From: Lichenibacterium minor
Lineage (GTDB): Bacteria; Pseudomonadota; Alphaproteobacteria; Rhizobiales; Beijerinckiaceae
Assembly (NCBI RefSeq): GCF_004137685.1
Contig: NZ_QYBB01000001.1
Span: forward strand, 62,001 to 126,000
Direction: 5' to 3'
Length of the DNA: 64,000 bases
Every line of letters begins with the position of its first letter. Within the stretch, counting starts at the first letter, position 1. The notes under the pieces were generated by a model that saw nothing but the letters and a program-made list of their open reading frames with translations, did no database searches and had not been told where the DNA came from. Below, piece by piece: positions 29,996 to 38,543 of the stretch. The translations under genes were made by a program, and so were the position numbers.

Positions 29996-30724
29996 TCAGG
30001 TCCTCGAGGGTTGGGGGCTCGGCCGTTCGACGACCAGCGTGCCCGCGTCGCCGTCCGTGACGACGGCCGAGGCCAGCCCGATGAAAAGCCCGTGCTCCAC
30101 CACCCCCGGGATCGCGACGAGGCGCTCAGCCAGGGCTTCGGGGTCGGGAATGGGGTCGAATCGGCAGTCCAGGATGAGGTGGCCGCCGTCGGTGAGGTAG
30201 GGAGAGCCGTCCGGCCCATGGCGCAGCGAGACCGAGCCCCGCGCCCCGGCTGCTTCGCCGGCGCGCTCGACCTTGCGCCGGGTCGACGCGAGGCCGAAGG
30301 CGTTGACCTCCACGGGCAGCGGGAACCCGCCCAGGCGCGCGACGCGCTTCGACGAATCGGCGATGACGATCATGCGGGCGGACGCCGACGCCACGATCTT
30401 TTCGCGCAGAAGAGCGCCGCCGCCGCCCTTGATGAGGCGGAGCTCGGGGTCGAACTCGTCGGCGCCGTCGACCGTGAGGTCGAGCTCGGGGAGGTCGTCG
30501 AGGGTCGCCAGCCGGATGCCGAGGCTTTCCGCCTGCAGCCGCGTCCGCTCCGAGGTGGGCACGCCCACGACGTCGAGGCCGCCGCGCACGCGCTCGGCCA
30601 GGAGTTCGACGAAATGCTGGGCCGTCGACCCCGTGCCGAGGCCGAGCCGCATGCCGTCCTCGACGAAGGCGAGCGCGCGGGCGGCGACGCGGCGTTTCGA
30701 TGACTCGTCCGGCTGGTCGGCCAT
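29996..30724 (-). CDS. rpiA: Ribose-5-phosphate isomerase A
   Basis: 242 aa. Interconverts ribose 5-phosphate and ribulose 5-phosphate in the pentose phosphate pathway. Signature motifs GLGTGSTA (28-35), TVDGADE and [12 protein letters not shown] are all present. The ATG at 30724 matches the family N-terminus. First gene of the leftward train rpiA-DUF2059-gor-esterase-NUDIX-hydrolase-crtYIB, though separate internal promoters cannot be ruled out. Confidence 0.95.
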   Translation of the reverse strand: MADQPDESSKRRVAARALAFVEDGMRLGLGTGSTAQHFVELLAERVRGGLDVVGVPTSERTRLQAESLGIRLATLDDLPELDLTVDGADEFDPELRLIKGGGGALLREKIVASASARMIVIADSSKRVARLGGFPLPVEVNAFGLASTRRKVERAGEAAGARGSVSLRHGPDGSPYLTDGGHLILDCRFDPIPDPEALAERLVAIPGVVEHGLFIGLASAVVTDGDAGTLVVERPSPQPSRT

Positions 30725-30970
30725 GCTGGCTCGTCGTGGGGCGGGAAACGGTGGTGCGGCGAGGAGCGCCGGACGGCCGGACACCTATCGTGGGGGGCAT
30801 CGAAAAGCAAATGACGGCACGGGATTCGGCGCCGGGGACCGCGCAACCGGAGGGCTTCACCTCGTGTTCAGCAAGCGCGCCCTATGTTTCGTGGCGTCGA
30901 CGCTGCGATGCCGGCGTCGCGGCCAGGGCTTCGGCCCGGCCATCCCTCCCTTCAGCTCAAGGAGCTCACC

Positions 30971-31255
30971 ATGTCCGCAGTCAAGACGACCGTCGCGGCC
31001 GGGCTCGCTGCCCTGACCCTCGGCACGGCCACGATCGCGTCCTCCACGCCGGCGGAAGCCTGGTGGCGCTACGGCTGGGGCGCCCCCGTGGCGGCCGGCG
31101 TGCTCGGCGGCCTCGCGGCCGGCGCCATCATCGGCGGCGCGGCCCGGCCCTACGGCTATGGCTACGGCCCGGGACCCTATTCCTGCGTCCGCCGCCGCCC
31201 GGTCTACGACGCCTACGGCAACTTCGCCGGCTACCGCCCCGTCCGCGTGTGCTGA
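30971..31255 (+). CDS. Small secreted protein, Gly/Tyr-rich
   Basis: 94 aa with a strong AAGGAG site 6 nt before its ATG. Signal peptide about 1-29 (ending AEA-W), then a glycine-zipper-like hydrophobic stretch (VAAGVLGGLAAGAIIGGAA) and a Tyr/Gly-rich, Cys-containing tail (CVRRRPVYDAYGNFAGYRPVRVC). Similar short exported proteins of unknown function are frequent in Hyphomicrobiales. Possibly inserted in or attached to the envelope through the glycine zipper. Confidence 0.8.
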   Translation: MSAVKTTVAAGLAALTLGTATIASSTPAEAWWRYGWGAPVAAGVLGGLAAGAIIGGAARPYGYGYGPGPYSCVRRRPVYDAYGNFAGYRPVRVC

Positions 31256-31345
31256 CCCCCACCCGCTGACCCGCGCTTCCCCGTTTCGGCCCGACGCCGC
31301 GACCAGCTCGGCCAGCTCGCCCCCAGGGGCGGGCCGTGCCAGCGA

Positions 31346-31376
31346 GACCCCCCGGTTCGCGCCCCACCGGGGGGTC
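31346..31376. terminator. Hairpin, 10-bp stem
   Basis: GACCCCCCGG (31346-31355) pairs perfectly with CCGGGGGGTC (31367-31376) around an 11-nt loop; a weakly T-rich tail follows. First of two tandem hairpins between the small secreted protein gene and the convergent gene at 31445. Confidence 0.6.
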
Positions 31377-31387
31377 TTCGCCTTTCG

Positions 31388-31430
31388 AGAGCCGCCCCGG
31401 CCCAGCGCCGGGGCGGCTCTTTCCGTCTTG
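31388..31430 (+). terminator. Strong rho-independent-type terminator
   Basis: A 14-bp perfect stem (31388-31401 with 31407-31420) closes a 5-nt loop and is followed on the + strand by TTTCCGTCTT. It should end transcription from the small secreted protein gene. Confidence 0.75.
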
Positions 31431-31444
31431 CCCCCTATCGCGGC

Positions 31445-31813
31445 CTACTTGCCCGGGGGCGTGCAGACCACGGTCTGGTTCAGCACGTAGCAGATCGACA
31501 TCGTCCCGGTGCGGACGTCGACGCGGAACACACCGCCCTCGCGGTCGTGCCGCGACGCGATCAGGGCGTATTCGCTCTGCGACTGCGCCCCACCGCCCTC
31601 GCCGGGCGGATAGCACAGGGTGACGCCCACCGTGTTCTCCGACAGCCCGTACTGGCAGGCCCCCATCTCGCCCGTCGCCTTGTCGAGCCGGTACACCCGG
31701 TTCAGGTCCGTTTCCGGTGCGGCCAGGAACTCGTAGCTCGCCGCCCAGGCCTGGGCCGTCGCGGCCAGGATCAGCGCCGCGGCGCAGCCCGCCGCCTTCG
31801 CGGTCCGTGTCAT
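31445..31813 (-). CDS. Small secreted hypothetical protein
   Basis: 122 aa. Signal peptide about 1-24 (ALILAATAQAWA), mature part ~98 aa with four Cys (including ACQYGL, LCYPP and the C-terminal MSICYVLNQTVVCTPPG), which may form disulphides in the periplasm. The repeated pattern 'x-VYRLDKATGEMGACQYG' and 'FRVDVRTGTMSICYV' suggests two copies of a short beta motif ending in a Cys segment. The ATG at 31813 follows an AAGAG site. No known domain is recognised. Confidence 0.75.
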   Translation of the reverse strand: MTRTAKAAGCAAALILAATAQAWAASYEFLAAPETDLNRVYRLDKATGEMGACQYGLSENTVGVTLCYPPGEGGGAQSQSEYALIASRHDREGGVFRVDVRTGTMSICYVLNQTVVCTPPGK

Positions 31814-31968
31814 CTCTTGTGTCTCCGGCGCCCCGGGATGGGGTCGCGAGTATCCCGCATGCGGCGGCGCGTTTCCAGCCCGGGCGAGACCGGCGGCCCG
31901 ACCCAAATCGCCGCTTCGCCCGTTCCGGATCGGGCGACCCGCCGCCCCTGCCGCGCACCGGAGACGAA

Positions 31969-32649
31969 ATGACCGACCCCTTCCCCCTCGTCGTGTTCGA
32001 CCTCGACGGCACGCTGGCCGAAACGGCGGGCGACCTCATGGGCGCGCTGAACCACGTCCTGTCGCTCGACGGCCTTCCGCCCCTGCCCGTCGATCAGGCG
32101 CGGAGCCTGCTCGGCGCCGGCGGCCGGGCGCTCATCCGCCGCGGCTTCGCGTCTGCCGGGCGACCGCTCGACGAGAACCGCCTGGAGGACCTGTTCCGCC
32201 GCTTCCTCGCCTTCTACGAGGACCACATCGCCGACCATTCCCACCTCTACCCCGGCGTGGTCGCCGCGATGGACCGGCTCGAAGCCGACGGCTTCGCCTT
32301 CGCGGTCTGCACCAACAAGCTCGAAGGCACCGCCAAGCGCCTTCTCGCCGCGCTGGGGGTCGCGGATCGGTTCAAGGTCATCTGCGGGCAGGACACGTTC
32401 GCGGTGTCCAAACCGGAGCCGGGCGCCCTGCTCGGCACCATCGCGCGCGCGGGCGGCGATCCCGCGCGCTGCGTCATGGTGGGGGACAGCCGCACCGACA
32501 TCGACACCGCGAAGGCGGCGCGGATCCCCTGCGTGGCGGTGGATTTCGGCTACACGGACCGGCCCGTGGCAACGTTCGAGCCGGACCGGGTGATCAGCCA
32601 CTTCGACGCCCTGGCCGATGCCGTGGGGTCGCTGGTCGGGACGCTCTGA
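31969..32649 (+). CDS. gph: HAD-superfamily phosphatase, phosphoglycolate phosphatase-like
   Basis: 226 aa HAD hydrolase. Motif I FDLDGTLAE (9-17), motif II CTNKL, motif III lysine in SKPEPG, motif IV GDSRTDIDTAKAA. The helical cap type and order fit Gph-like phosphatases that clear 2-phosphoglycolate, a product of Rubisco oxygenation or DNA repair. Substrate is not certain from sequence; other small phosphosugars are possible. Stand-alone gene followed by a tRNA gene on the other strand. Confidence 0.85.
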   Translation: MTDPFPLVVFDLDGTLAETAGDLMGALNHVLSLDGLPPLPVDQARSLLGAGGRALIRRGFASAGRPLDENRLEDLFRRFLAFYEDHIADHSHLYPGVVAAMDRLEADGFAFAVCTNKLEGTAKRLLAALGVADRFKVICGQDTFAVSKPEPGALLGTIARAGGDPARCVMVGDSRTDIDTAKAARIPCVAVDFGYTDRPVATFEPDRVISHFDALADAVGSLVGTL

Positions 32650-32676
32650 GAAGGGGGAAGGCGGTTCGGGGAGATA

Positions 32677-32751
32677 TGGTGGGCGCGACAGGGATTGAAC
32701 CTGTGACCCTTCGCGTGTGAAGCGAATGCTCTACCGCTGAGCTACGCGCCC
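32677..32751 (-). tRNA. tRNA-Val (anticodon CAC)
   Basis: 75-nt cloverleaf on the minus strand: 7-bp acceptor GGGCGCG/CGCGCCC, D-arm GCTC/GAGC, anticodon stem TTCGC/GCGAA with loop TTCACAC giving anticodon CAC, T-arm ACAGG-TTCAATC-CCTGT, and encoded CCA. Decodes GUG valine codons. Confidence 0.97.
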
Positions 32752-32764
32752 GAACCGTGGCGCT

Positions 32765-32793
32765 GAATTACCCAGCGTCGCCGTCGCTGTCAA
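32765..32793 (-). promoter_or_regulatory. Sigma-70 promoter of tRNA-Val
   Basis: Minus strand: consensus -35 TTGACA (32793-32788), 17-nt spacer, -10 TAATTC (32770-32765). The start of transcription would fall a few nt before the tRNA 5' end at 32751. Confidence 0.8.
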
Positions 32794-32932
32794 GCGGGTC
32801 TCGGCCGCTCGGACCTGTGGTCCGGGCGACACGCCGCGCCGCAATGCGGGCCGCGGCCGCTCCACCCGTTGCCGGGCCCCGGAAACCCGGCAGAATGCGG
32901 CCCCGCTCCCATCCAACCGATCGAGGCCGACC

Positions 32933-33574
32933 ATGCGGACCCGAACCTTCGCCCTGGCCGTCGCGGGCCTCGCGATCTCCCTGTCGGCCCAGGCCGCGCC
33001 CCGCGCCGGCGACGACGGGGTGCACCTCGTGCCGAAGGCCCCGGCCGCCGGCCCCGCGCCCGCGGTGCTCGACAACCCCGACCATTGGCAGCCCGGCGCC
33101 GACGTGGACATGGTGGACGGCGACTACGGCAAGGCCGTCCCGCGCGAAACCGTCGCCTACGACGGCGGGCAGCCGGCCGGCACGGTGGTTGTGTCGACGC
33201 GCGAGCGCCGCCTGTACTTCGTGCTGCTGGACGGACGGGCGATCCGCTACGGCGTCGGCGTCGGGCGCCCCGGCTTCAGCTGGACGGGCGGGCAGACCGT
33301 CACGGCCAAGCGCGAATGGCCGGACTGGACGCCGCCCGCCGCCATGGTGAAGCGCCACCCCGAGATCCCGCACCACATGGCCGGCGGCCCCGACAACCCG
33401 CTCGGCGCCCGCGCGCTGTATCTCTGCCGCAGCGAATACCGAATCCACGGCTCGAACGAACCCGACACGATCGGCCAGGCCACGTCGTCGGGCTGCATCC
33501 GCATGACCAACGCGGACGTCACCGACCTTTACGACCACGTGGCGGTGGGCACCCGCGTGATCGTGCAGCCCTGA
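32933..33574 (+). CDS. L,D-transpeptidase (YkuD family)
   Basis: 213 aa exported protein with signal peptide about 1-21 (ending AQA-A) and a YkuD catalytic domain (about 82-212). Catalytic HGS motif begins at H172 and the nucleophile is C188 in SSGCIRM. Such enzymes form 3-3 peptidoglycan crosslinks or tether outer-membrane proteins to peptidoglycan in the periplasm of Hyphomicrobiales, where L,D-crosslinks are abundant. Convergent with the DUF971 gene. Confidence 0.93.
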   Translation: MRTRTFALAVAGLAISLSAQAAPRAGDDGVHLVPKAPAAGPAPAVLDNPDHWQPGADVDMVDGDYGKAVPRETVAYDGGQPAGTVVVSTRERRLYFVLLDGRAIRYGVGVGRPGFSWTGGQTVTAKREWPDWTPPAAMVKRHPEIPHHMAGGPDNPLGARALYLCRSEYRIHGSNEPDTIGQATSSGCIRMTNADVTDLYDHVAVGTRVIVQP

Positions 33575-33582
33575 CGGGCGAC

Positions 33583-33607
33583 GGCCGGGCGGGACACCCG
33601 CCCGGCC
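33583..33607. terminator. GC-rich hairpin between convergent genes
   Basis: GGCCGGGCGGG pairs with CCCGCCCGGCC (11 bp, 3-nt loop) between the L,D-transpeptidase and DUF971 stops. Position suits a bidirectional terminator; no clear U-tract. Confidence 0.5.
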
Positions 33608-33625
33608 TCGGCGTTCGAGGCGCGC

Positions 33626-33994
33626 TCACAGGCTCGGGTAGTCGCGCGACATCTTCTTCGCGTCGAGCTCGCCGAGGTAGTGTGCCCACTTGGCTTCGCG
33701 GTCGGCCCCGAGCTCGTGCAGGTAATCCCAGGTGAAGAGCCCGCTGTCGTGGCCGTCGTCGAAGACGAGCTTCACGGCATAGTGGCCCACCGGCTCCACG
33801 GCCGTGATGACCACGTTGCGCTTGCCGCCGACGGTGCGCTTCTCCGCCGCCGTGTGGCCCTGCACCTCGGCGCTGGGGCTCGTGACGCGCAGGTATTCGG
33901 CGGGCAGGTCGAAGGTCGCGTCGTCGTAGGCCACGCTCAGCGCCCGTCCTCCGTCCTTGAGGCGAAGCTCGATCGGCCAGTTCTGCGTCGACAT
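33626..33994 (-). CDS. DUF971 (gamma-butyrobetaine hydroxylase-like N-terminal) protein
   Basis: 122 aa. Characteristic DUF971 pattern: PIELRLKDGGRALSVAYDDATFDLPAEYLRVTSPSAEVQGH and later VGHYAVKLVFDDGHDSGLFTWDYLHELG. The fold is the small N-terminal domain of gamma-butyrobetaine hydroxylases; stand-alone copies often occur near Mrp/ApbC iron-sulphur carrier genes. No such gene lies beside it here. Cytoplasmic; exact role unknown. Confidence 0.88.
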   Translation of the reverse strand: MSTQNWPIELRLKDGGRALSVAYDDATFDLPAEYLRVTSPSAEVQGHTAAEKRTVGGKRNVVITAVEPVGHYAVKLVFDDGHDSGLFTWDYLHELGADREAKWAHYLGELDAKKMSRDYPSL

Positions 33995-34165
33995 CTCGTG
34001 TTCCCCATGGTCCCGGCGAAACCCATTGCCACGTTCACGCTCGACATTGTAGCGTGACCGTCAAGGCTTCGCACGGCGACGGCCGGCCGTCCCGCGTCGT
34101 TCCCGAAAGGGGTCGCGGCCGAGGCCGGCCGTCGCCGTGGTGGGCCACGTTCAGGGAGGCAACCC

Positions 34166-34381
34166 ATGGTCCATCGGATCGACGACGACCCGCGACGGCA
34201 CAAGCGCGCTTCGCCCTGGCGGTGGCTGCTGCTCATCCCCTACCCGGCCCTGCTCTGGGTGCCGTTCTACAACGCGGTCGAGCCGCGTTTCCTCGGCTTC
34301 CCCTTCTTCTACACTTACCAGATGGCGTTCGTGGTCCTGACCGCGATCATCACGGCTGTCGTGTACCTCATCACGGACTGA
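34166..34381 (+). CDS. DUF3311 small membrane protein
   Basis: 71 aa with two membrane helices (about 20-36 and 47-68), matching DUF3311 proteins encoded directly before sodium:solute symporters of the MctP type. AGGGAGG precedes the ATG by 8 nt. Likely a small accessory subunit of the symporter encoded next. The stop is 68 nt upstream of the preferred symporter start. Confidence 0.88.
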   Translation: MVHRIDDDPRRHKRASPWRWLLLIPYPALLWVPFYNAVEPRFLGFPFFYTYQMAFVVLTAIITAVVYLITD

Positions 34382-34449
34382 TGCTGCGGCGCGCCGAACG
34401 CGCGCTCCGCAGATCCGCCGTGCCGTCCCTTTCCCGCTTCGAGAAAACC

Positions 34450-35991
34450 ATGCCGGTCAACTGGATCGCCCTGACGGTCTTCGTCATCTGCTTCGCAGGC
34501 GTCACCATCCTGGGTTTCGCCTCGGCCAACTGGCGCAAAGGCGATCTCGACCTCATCCACGAATGGGGGCTCGGCGGCGGCACCTTCGGCACGCTGATCA
34601 CCTGGTTCCTCATCGGCGGCGACATCTACACCGCCTACACGTTCATCGCGATCCCGGCCCTGGCCTTCGGCGCCGGCGCCATCGCGTTCTTCGCCGTGCC
34701 CTACACGACGCTGATCTACCCCATCACCTTCGTGGTGTTCCCGCGCATGTGGTCGGTGTGCCGGCGACACGGCTACATCACCGCGGCCGATTTCGTGCGC
34801 GGCCGCTTCGGCAACCGCTGGCTGGCCCTGGCCGTCGCGGTGACCGGCCTGGTCGCCACCATGCCCTACATCGCGCTGCAGCTCGTCGGCCTCGAAGTGG
34901 TCATCGCGGGCCTCGGCCTGCCCACCACGGGCGTCCTCAGCGAGCTGCCGCTGCTGATCGCCTTCGTGATCCTGGCGGCCTTCACCTACACGTCCGGCCT
35001 GCGCGCCCCCGCCTCTATCGCGGTCGTCAAGGACGTGATGGTGTACATCGTCATCTTCGCCGCGATCGGCGTCGTGATCTACCGCTTCGGCGGCTTCGGG
35101 CCGATCTTCGAGGCCGTGCCAGCCGCCAAGCTGGTGCTGGCCACGCCGCCGGCCGGCTCCACCGGCGCCTACACCACCTATGCCACACTGGCCTTCGGCT
35201 CCGCGGCGGCGCTGTTCATGTACCCCCACGCCCTGACCGCCATCCTGAGCTCCTCGACGCGCGACGTCATCCGCCGCAACTCGGCGCTGCTGCCGGCCTA
35301 TTCGCTGGTGCTGGCCTTCCTCACCCTGCTCGGCTTCATGGCGATCAAGATGGGGGTGGGCTCGAACCCGCTCTACACCGACCTGTTCAAGCGCTATTCG
35401 AACACCTTCGCGGTGCCGGCGCTGTTCCTGGACATCTTCCCGTCCTGGTTCGCGGGCTTCGCCTTCGCGGCCATCGGCATCGGCGCGCTGGTGCCCGCCG
35501 CCATCATGTCCATCGCCGCCGCCAACCTGTGGACGCGGAACATCCACCTCGAGTTCATCAACCCGCGCGCCACGCCCCAGCAGGAAGCCAAGATGGCCAA
35601 GCTGGTGTCCCTGGTGGTGAAGCTCGGAGCGCTGTATTTCGTGGTCGGCCTCGAGAAGGACTTCGTCATCACGCTGCAGCTGCTCGGCGGCGTGTGGATC
35701 ATCCAGACCCTGCCCGCCGTGCTGATCGGCCTCTACACCCGCTGGTTCAACTCCTGGGCCCTGCTGGTCGGCTGGGCCGTCGGCATGGGGTTCGGCACCT
35801 ACGCGGTGGCGCAGACGGGCTTCAAGAACGCCACATACACCCTGTCGATCTTCGGCACGCAGGTGCCGGCCTTCGCCGCCGTCTACGCGCTGATCGCCAA
35901 CATCGCCGTCGCGGTCGTGCTGACGCTGGTCTTCAACATGGCGGCGCGGCCGGAGCGGCGCGACGCCACCGTGGCGGCCGATTACGTGTGA
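34450..35991 (+). CDS. Sodium:solute symporter, monocarboxylate (MctP-like)
   Basis: 513 aa, about 13 membrane helices, SSS family. The N-terminus MPVNWIALTVFVICFAGVT fits MctP-type monocarboxylate permeases, which take up lactate, pyruvate, acetate or alanine. The ATG at 34450 was chosen because an in-frame ATG at 34381 (overlapping the DUF3311 stop) would add 23 charged residues before the conserved start. The DUF3311 partner upstream supports the MctP-like assignment. Substrate is inferred. Confidence 0.88.
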   Translation: MPVNWIALTVFVICFAGVTILGFASANWRKGDLDLIHEWGLGGGTFGTLITWFLIGGDIYTAYTFIAIPALAFGAGAIAFFAVPYTTLIYPITFVVFPRMWSVCRRHGYITAADFVRGRFGNRWLALAVAVTGLVATMPYIALQLVGLEVVIAGLGLPTTGVLSELPLLIAFVILAAFTYTSGLRAPASIAVVKDVMVYIVIFAAIGVVIYRFGGFGPIFEAVPAAKLVLATPPAGSTGAYTTYATLAFGSAAALFMYPHALTAILSSSTRDVIRRNSALLPAYSLVLAFLTLLGFMAIKMGVGSNPLYTDLFKRYSNTFAVPALFLDIFPSWFAGFAFAAIGIGALVPAAIMSIAAANLWTRNIHLEFINPRATPQQEAKMAKLVSLVVKLGALYFVVGLEKDFVITLQLLGGVWIIQTLPAVLIGLYTRWFNSWALLVGWAVGMGFGTYAVAQTGFKNATYTLSIFGTQVPAFAAVYALIANIAVAVVLTLVFNMAARPERRDATVAADYV

Positions 35992-36133
35992 CGCAGCTTC
36001 CGGCGCCCGCGAGGCCCCCCGCACCGCGGACGGGCTTCGCGTCCGCACGAAATGCATGCCCGCGCGGCGAAGCGGGTGGACGACGCGGGCGTGACGGCTA
36101 CCGTTCGGCGGCCGGGAGACCTATATAGCGCCC

Positions 36134-37171
36134 ATGCTGCAAGTGCCCGCCACCGGCTTCGCCCCCGCCGAACCCGCGCCGCTGGTCGACCCCTTCGGGC
36201 GGGCGATCACCTACCTCCGCGTTTCGGTGACGGACCGCTGCGACTTCCGCTGCGTGTACTGCATGTCGGAACAGATGCAGTTCCTGCCGAAGCGCGACCT
36301 CCTCACCCTCGAGGAACTCGACAGGCTGTGCACCGCCTTCGTGGAGCGCGGCACCCGCAAGCTGCGCATCACCGGCGGCGAGCCGCTGGTGCGGCGCGAC
36401 ATCATGCAGCTCTTCGGCAAGCTGTCGCGCCACTTGGGCTCGGGCGCCCTGCACGAGCTGACGTTGACCACCAACGGGTCGCAGCTCGGCCGCTTCGCCG
36501 ACGAGCTCGCCGGCTGCGGGGTGAAGCGGGTGAACGTGTCCCTCGACACGCTCGACCCGGCCAAGTTCGGCGTCATCACACGCTGGGGAAGCTTCGACCG
36601 CGTGGTCGACGGCATGGTGGCGGCGCGGCGCGCCGGGCTGAAGGTGAAGGTCAACGCCGTGGCGCTGAAGGGCGTCAACGAGGACGAACTCGCCGACATG
36701 GTGGCGTGGTCGCACGATCGCGGCATGGAGATCACCTTCATCGAGGTCATGCCGCTCGGCGAAGAGGGTGGGGACCGCTCCGACCAGTTCCTGTCGCTGG
36801 AGGAGGTGCGCCACCGGTTGGCCGAGCGCTTCACGCTGGAGCCGCTGTCCGTGTCGACCGGTGGCCCGGCCCGCTACGCGCGCGTGGCGGAAACGGGAGG
36901 GCGCGTCGGCTTCATCACCCCGCTGACGCACAACTTCTGCGAATCCTGCAACCGCGTGCGCGTCACCTGCACGGGCACGCTCTACATGTGCCTCGGCCAG
37001 AACGACGCCGCCGACCTGAGGGCGGCGCTGCGCTCGGGAGACCCCGACGCGGCGCTCGACGCCGCCATCGCGGAAGCCATCTCGCGCAAGCCCAAGGGCC
37101 ACGATTTCGTCGCGGACCGCCTCGCCGCCAAGCCGCGCGTCGGGCGGATGATGAGCACCACCGGGGGCTGA
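36134..37171 (+). CDS. moaA: GTP 3',8-cyclase, molybdenum cofactor biosynthesis
   Basis: 345 aa radical-SAM enzyme for the first step of molybdopterin synthesis. N-terminal cluster ligands C36, C40, C43 (CDFRCVYC). The second C-terminal cluster site is [12 protein letters not shown]...MC (C-x2-C-x13-C). The protein ends in the required GG. Makes the cofactor used by nitrate reductase and other molybdoenzymes, consistent with the nitrate regulator and transporter next door. No Moco riboswitch was recognised upstream; a TATATA stretch 10 nt before the start is the only promoter-like sequence noted. Confidence 0.95.
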   Translation: MLQVPATGFAPAEPAPLVDPFGRAITYLRVSVTDRCDFRCVYCMSEQMQFLPKRDLLTLEELDRLCTAFVERGTRKLRITGGEPLVRRDIMQLFGKLSRHLGSGALHELTLTTNGSQLGRFADELAGCGVKRVNVSLDTLDPAKFGVITRWGSFDRVVDGMVAARRAGLKVKVNAVALKGVNEDELADMVAWSHDRGMEITFIEVMPLGEEGGDRSDQFLSLEEVRHRLAERFTLEPLSVSTGGPARYARVAETGGRVGFITPLTHNFCESCNRVRVTCTGTLYMCLGQNDAADLRAALRSGDPDAALDAAIAEAISRKPKGHDFVADRLAAKPRVGRMMSTTGG

Positions 37172-37198
37172 CGGCGCGCCGGCGCGGGCCCGGACCCG

Positions 37199-38461
37199 CT
37201 ACGCCATCAGGGTCTGGATGCCCTGCTCGTAGAGCGCCGTGAGTTCGCCGAACCGCGACAGCAGCGTTTCGCTCAGCGCCGCCACGTCGCGCCCCGCCGT
37301 CGCGGGCGACGCCGCGGCCCGCCGGAACTCCGACCAAGCCGAGGTCGCCGCCGCCATCACGGCCTGGATCTCGGCGGTGCTGAGCGGCGTCGCGGCCAGG
37401 AAGGCCATGCCCTGCTCGAAATCCGCTTCGGCCCTGCGGGCTTCGGCGTCGGACGGCGGGCCGGCGCCGGGCAGCGTCGCCAGGATCGCCCCCTTGGCGA
37501 TCCGCTGCGACAGCATGCGCTGGCGCCCCGACACGTTGATGACGCGCAGCGCCGCCGTGAAGCCCGCGGTTTCGAGGTTGCGCGTCAAGGCTTCGGCCTG
37601 GGCGAGCAGGCGCTCCGCCAGGGCGTCGATGTCGCGCAGCCGCGCCGCCTCGGGCCGGCCGCGGAGCGCCGCCTTCAGCGCCGTCCAGGGGGTCAGCACG
37701 CCGTCGAGGAGGTCGCCGAAGGTCGGCTTGGACAGCGTGCGGCCCAGCACGGCGAGGTTGGCCTCCACCTGGGCGATGGACTCGCGGCACAGCTCCGCGG
37801 CCGTTTCGGGGGCGATGCCGGCGCAGCCCTGCGCGTAAAGCTTCACCACCCGCTGCGACAGCATGCGGAGCTGGCCGGCGCGGTTGATGGCGTCGGCGTA
37901 GCGGGTGGCGTCGATCACCTGCTGGGCCACCTGGCCGATGCGCTGCTTCGACTGCATCGCCGCCGAGCGCAGCACCTTGAAGGCGTCCTCCTCGGCGACG
38001 TCGCGCACCCGCATCAGGATGCCCTTGGCGCGGTCGACGAGCTTGCGCTCGGTGAAGCGGTCGCGCACCTCGCTCAGCTCCTCGCGGAGCGACTGGTCGC
38101 GCTTGAACCGCGCCTGGGCGACGTGGATCACCGACCGCAGCCGCGCCGGAGCGTACCCGTTCACCACGTAGGCGTGGATGCCGGCCGCCGTGGCGCGCTC
38201 GATCTTCTCCGCATCGGGATCCCCGGTGAACAGCACCAGCGGCCGGGGTGCGGTGTCCTGCAGCGTGGACGTGACCGCGAACAAGGCATCGCCGGGGTGA
38301 CTTTCATAGCAGACGACCACGTCGGGGGCGGTGCAGATCACGTCCTGCACCATGGTCCTGAGCTTCAGCGGTCCCGTCACCGTCAGCCCCACGCCTTCGA
38401 GATCCGCCTGGAGCGCGGGGGCGCCGGGACCGCCCGAGGAGAAGAACGAGACCGATGTCAT
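37199..38461 (-). CDS. ANTAR-domain regulator with pseudo-receiver and PilJ-like sensor halves
   Basis: 420 aa. Residues ~1-120 resemble a response-regulator receiver, but the strand that normally carries the phosphoacceptor reads DVVVCYESHPGD, without the usual Asp. An ANTAR RNA-binding domain follows at about 125-183 (RKLVDRAKGILMRV...QRIGQVAQQVI). The C-terminal half has two PilJ/NIT-type motifs, INRAGQLRMLSQRVVKLY (193-210) and INVSGRQRMLSQRIAKG, in a helical bundle like the nitrate-sensing NIT domain of NasR. Divergent from narK, whose leader holds ANTAR-type hairpins. Inferred role: nitrate-responsive transcription antiterminator. The ATG at 38461 fits the domain start. Confidence 0.88.
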   Translation of the reverse strand: MTSVSFFSSGGPGAPALQADLEGVGLTVTGPLKLRTMVQDVICTAPDVVVCYESHPGDALFAVTSTLQDTAPRPLVLFTGDPDAEKIERATAAGIHAYVVNGYAPARLRSVIHVAQARFKRDQSLREELSEVRDRFTERKLVDRAKGILMRVRDVAEEDAFKVLRSAAMQSKQRIGQVAQQVIDATRYADAINRAGQLRMLSQRVVKLYAQGCAGIAPETAAELCRESIAQVEANLAVLGRTLSKPTFGDLLDGVLTPWTALKAALRGRPEAARLRDIDALAERLLAQAEALTRNLETAGFTAALRVINVSGRQRMLSQRIAKGAILATLPGAGPPSDAEARRAEADFEQGMAFLAATPLSTAEIQAVMAAATSAWSEFRRAAASPATAGRDVAALSETLLSRFGELTALYEQGIQTLMA

Positions 38462-38516
38462 CTGCAGACCGGGAACGAGGGACCCCGGCCGTGTCTGCAA
38501 GCGCCGCGCCGCCGGC

Positions 38517-38533
38517 TTGGCATGCGTTGTGCA
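38517..38533 (+). promoter_or_regulatory. Sigma-54 (RpoN) -24/-12 promoter of narK
   Basis: TTGGCATGCGTTGTGCA has the invariant GG (38519-38520) and GC (38531-38532) separated by 10 nt; nine of the eleven TGGCAC-N5-TTGCA positions match. Predicted start of transcription near 38544, exactly where the first ANTAR-type hairpin begins. No clear NtrC site was recognised upstream. Confidence 0.65.
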
Positions 38534-38543
38534 TCGCAATACG

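Noticed and set aside
35992..36133. Molybdenum-cofactor riboswitch upstream of moaA
   Set aside because: The 142-nt gap shows no multi-stem arrangement resembling the Moco motif.
38333..38360. NtrC-type site upstream of the narK sigma-54 promoter (GGTGCA...TGCACC)
   Set aside because: The half-sites face the wrong way relative to the NtrC consensus and lie inside the ANTAR gene.
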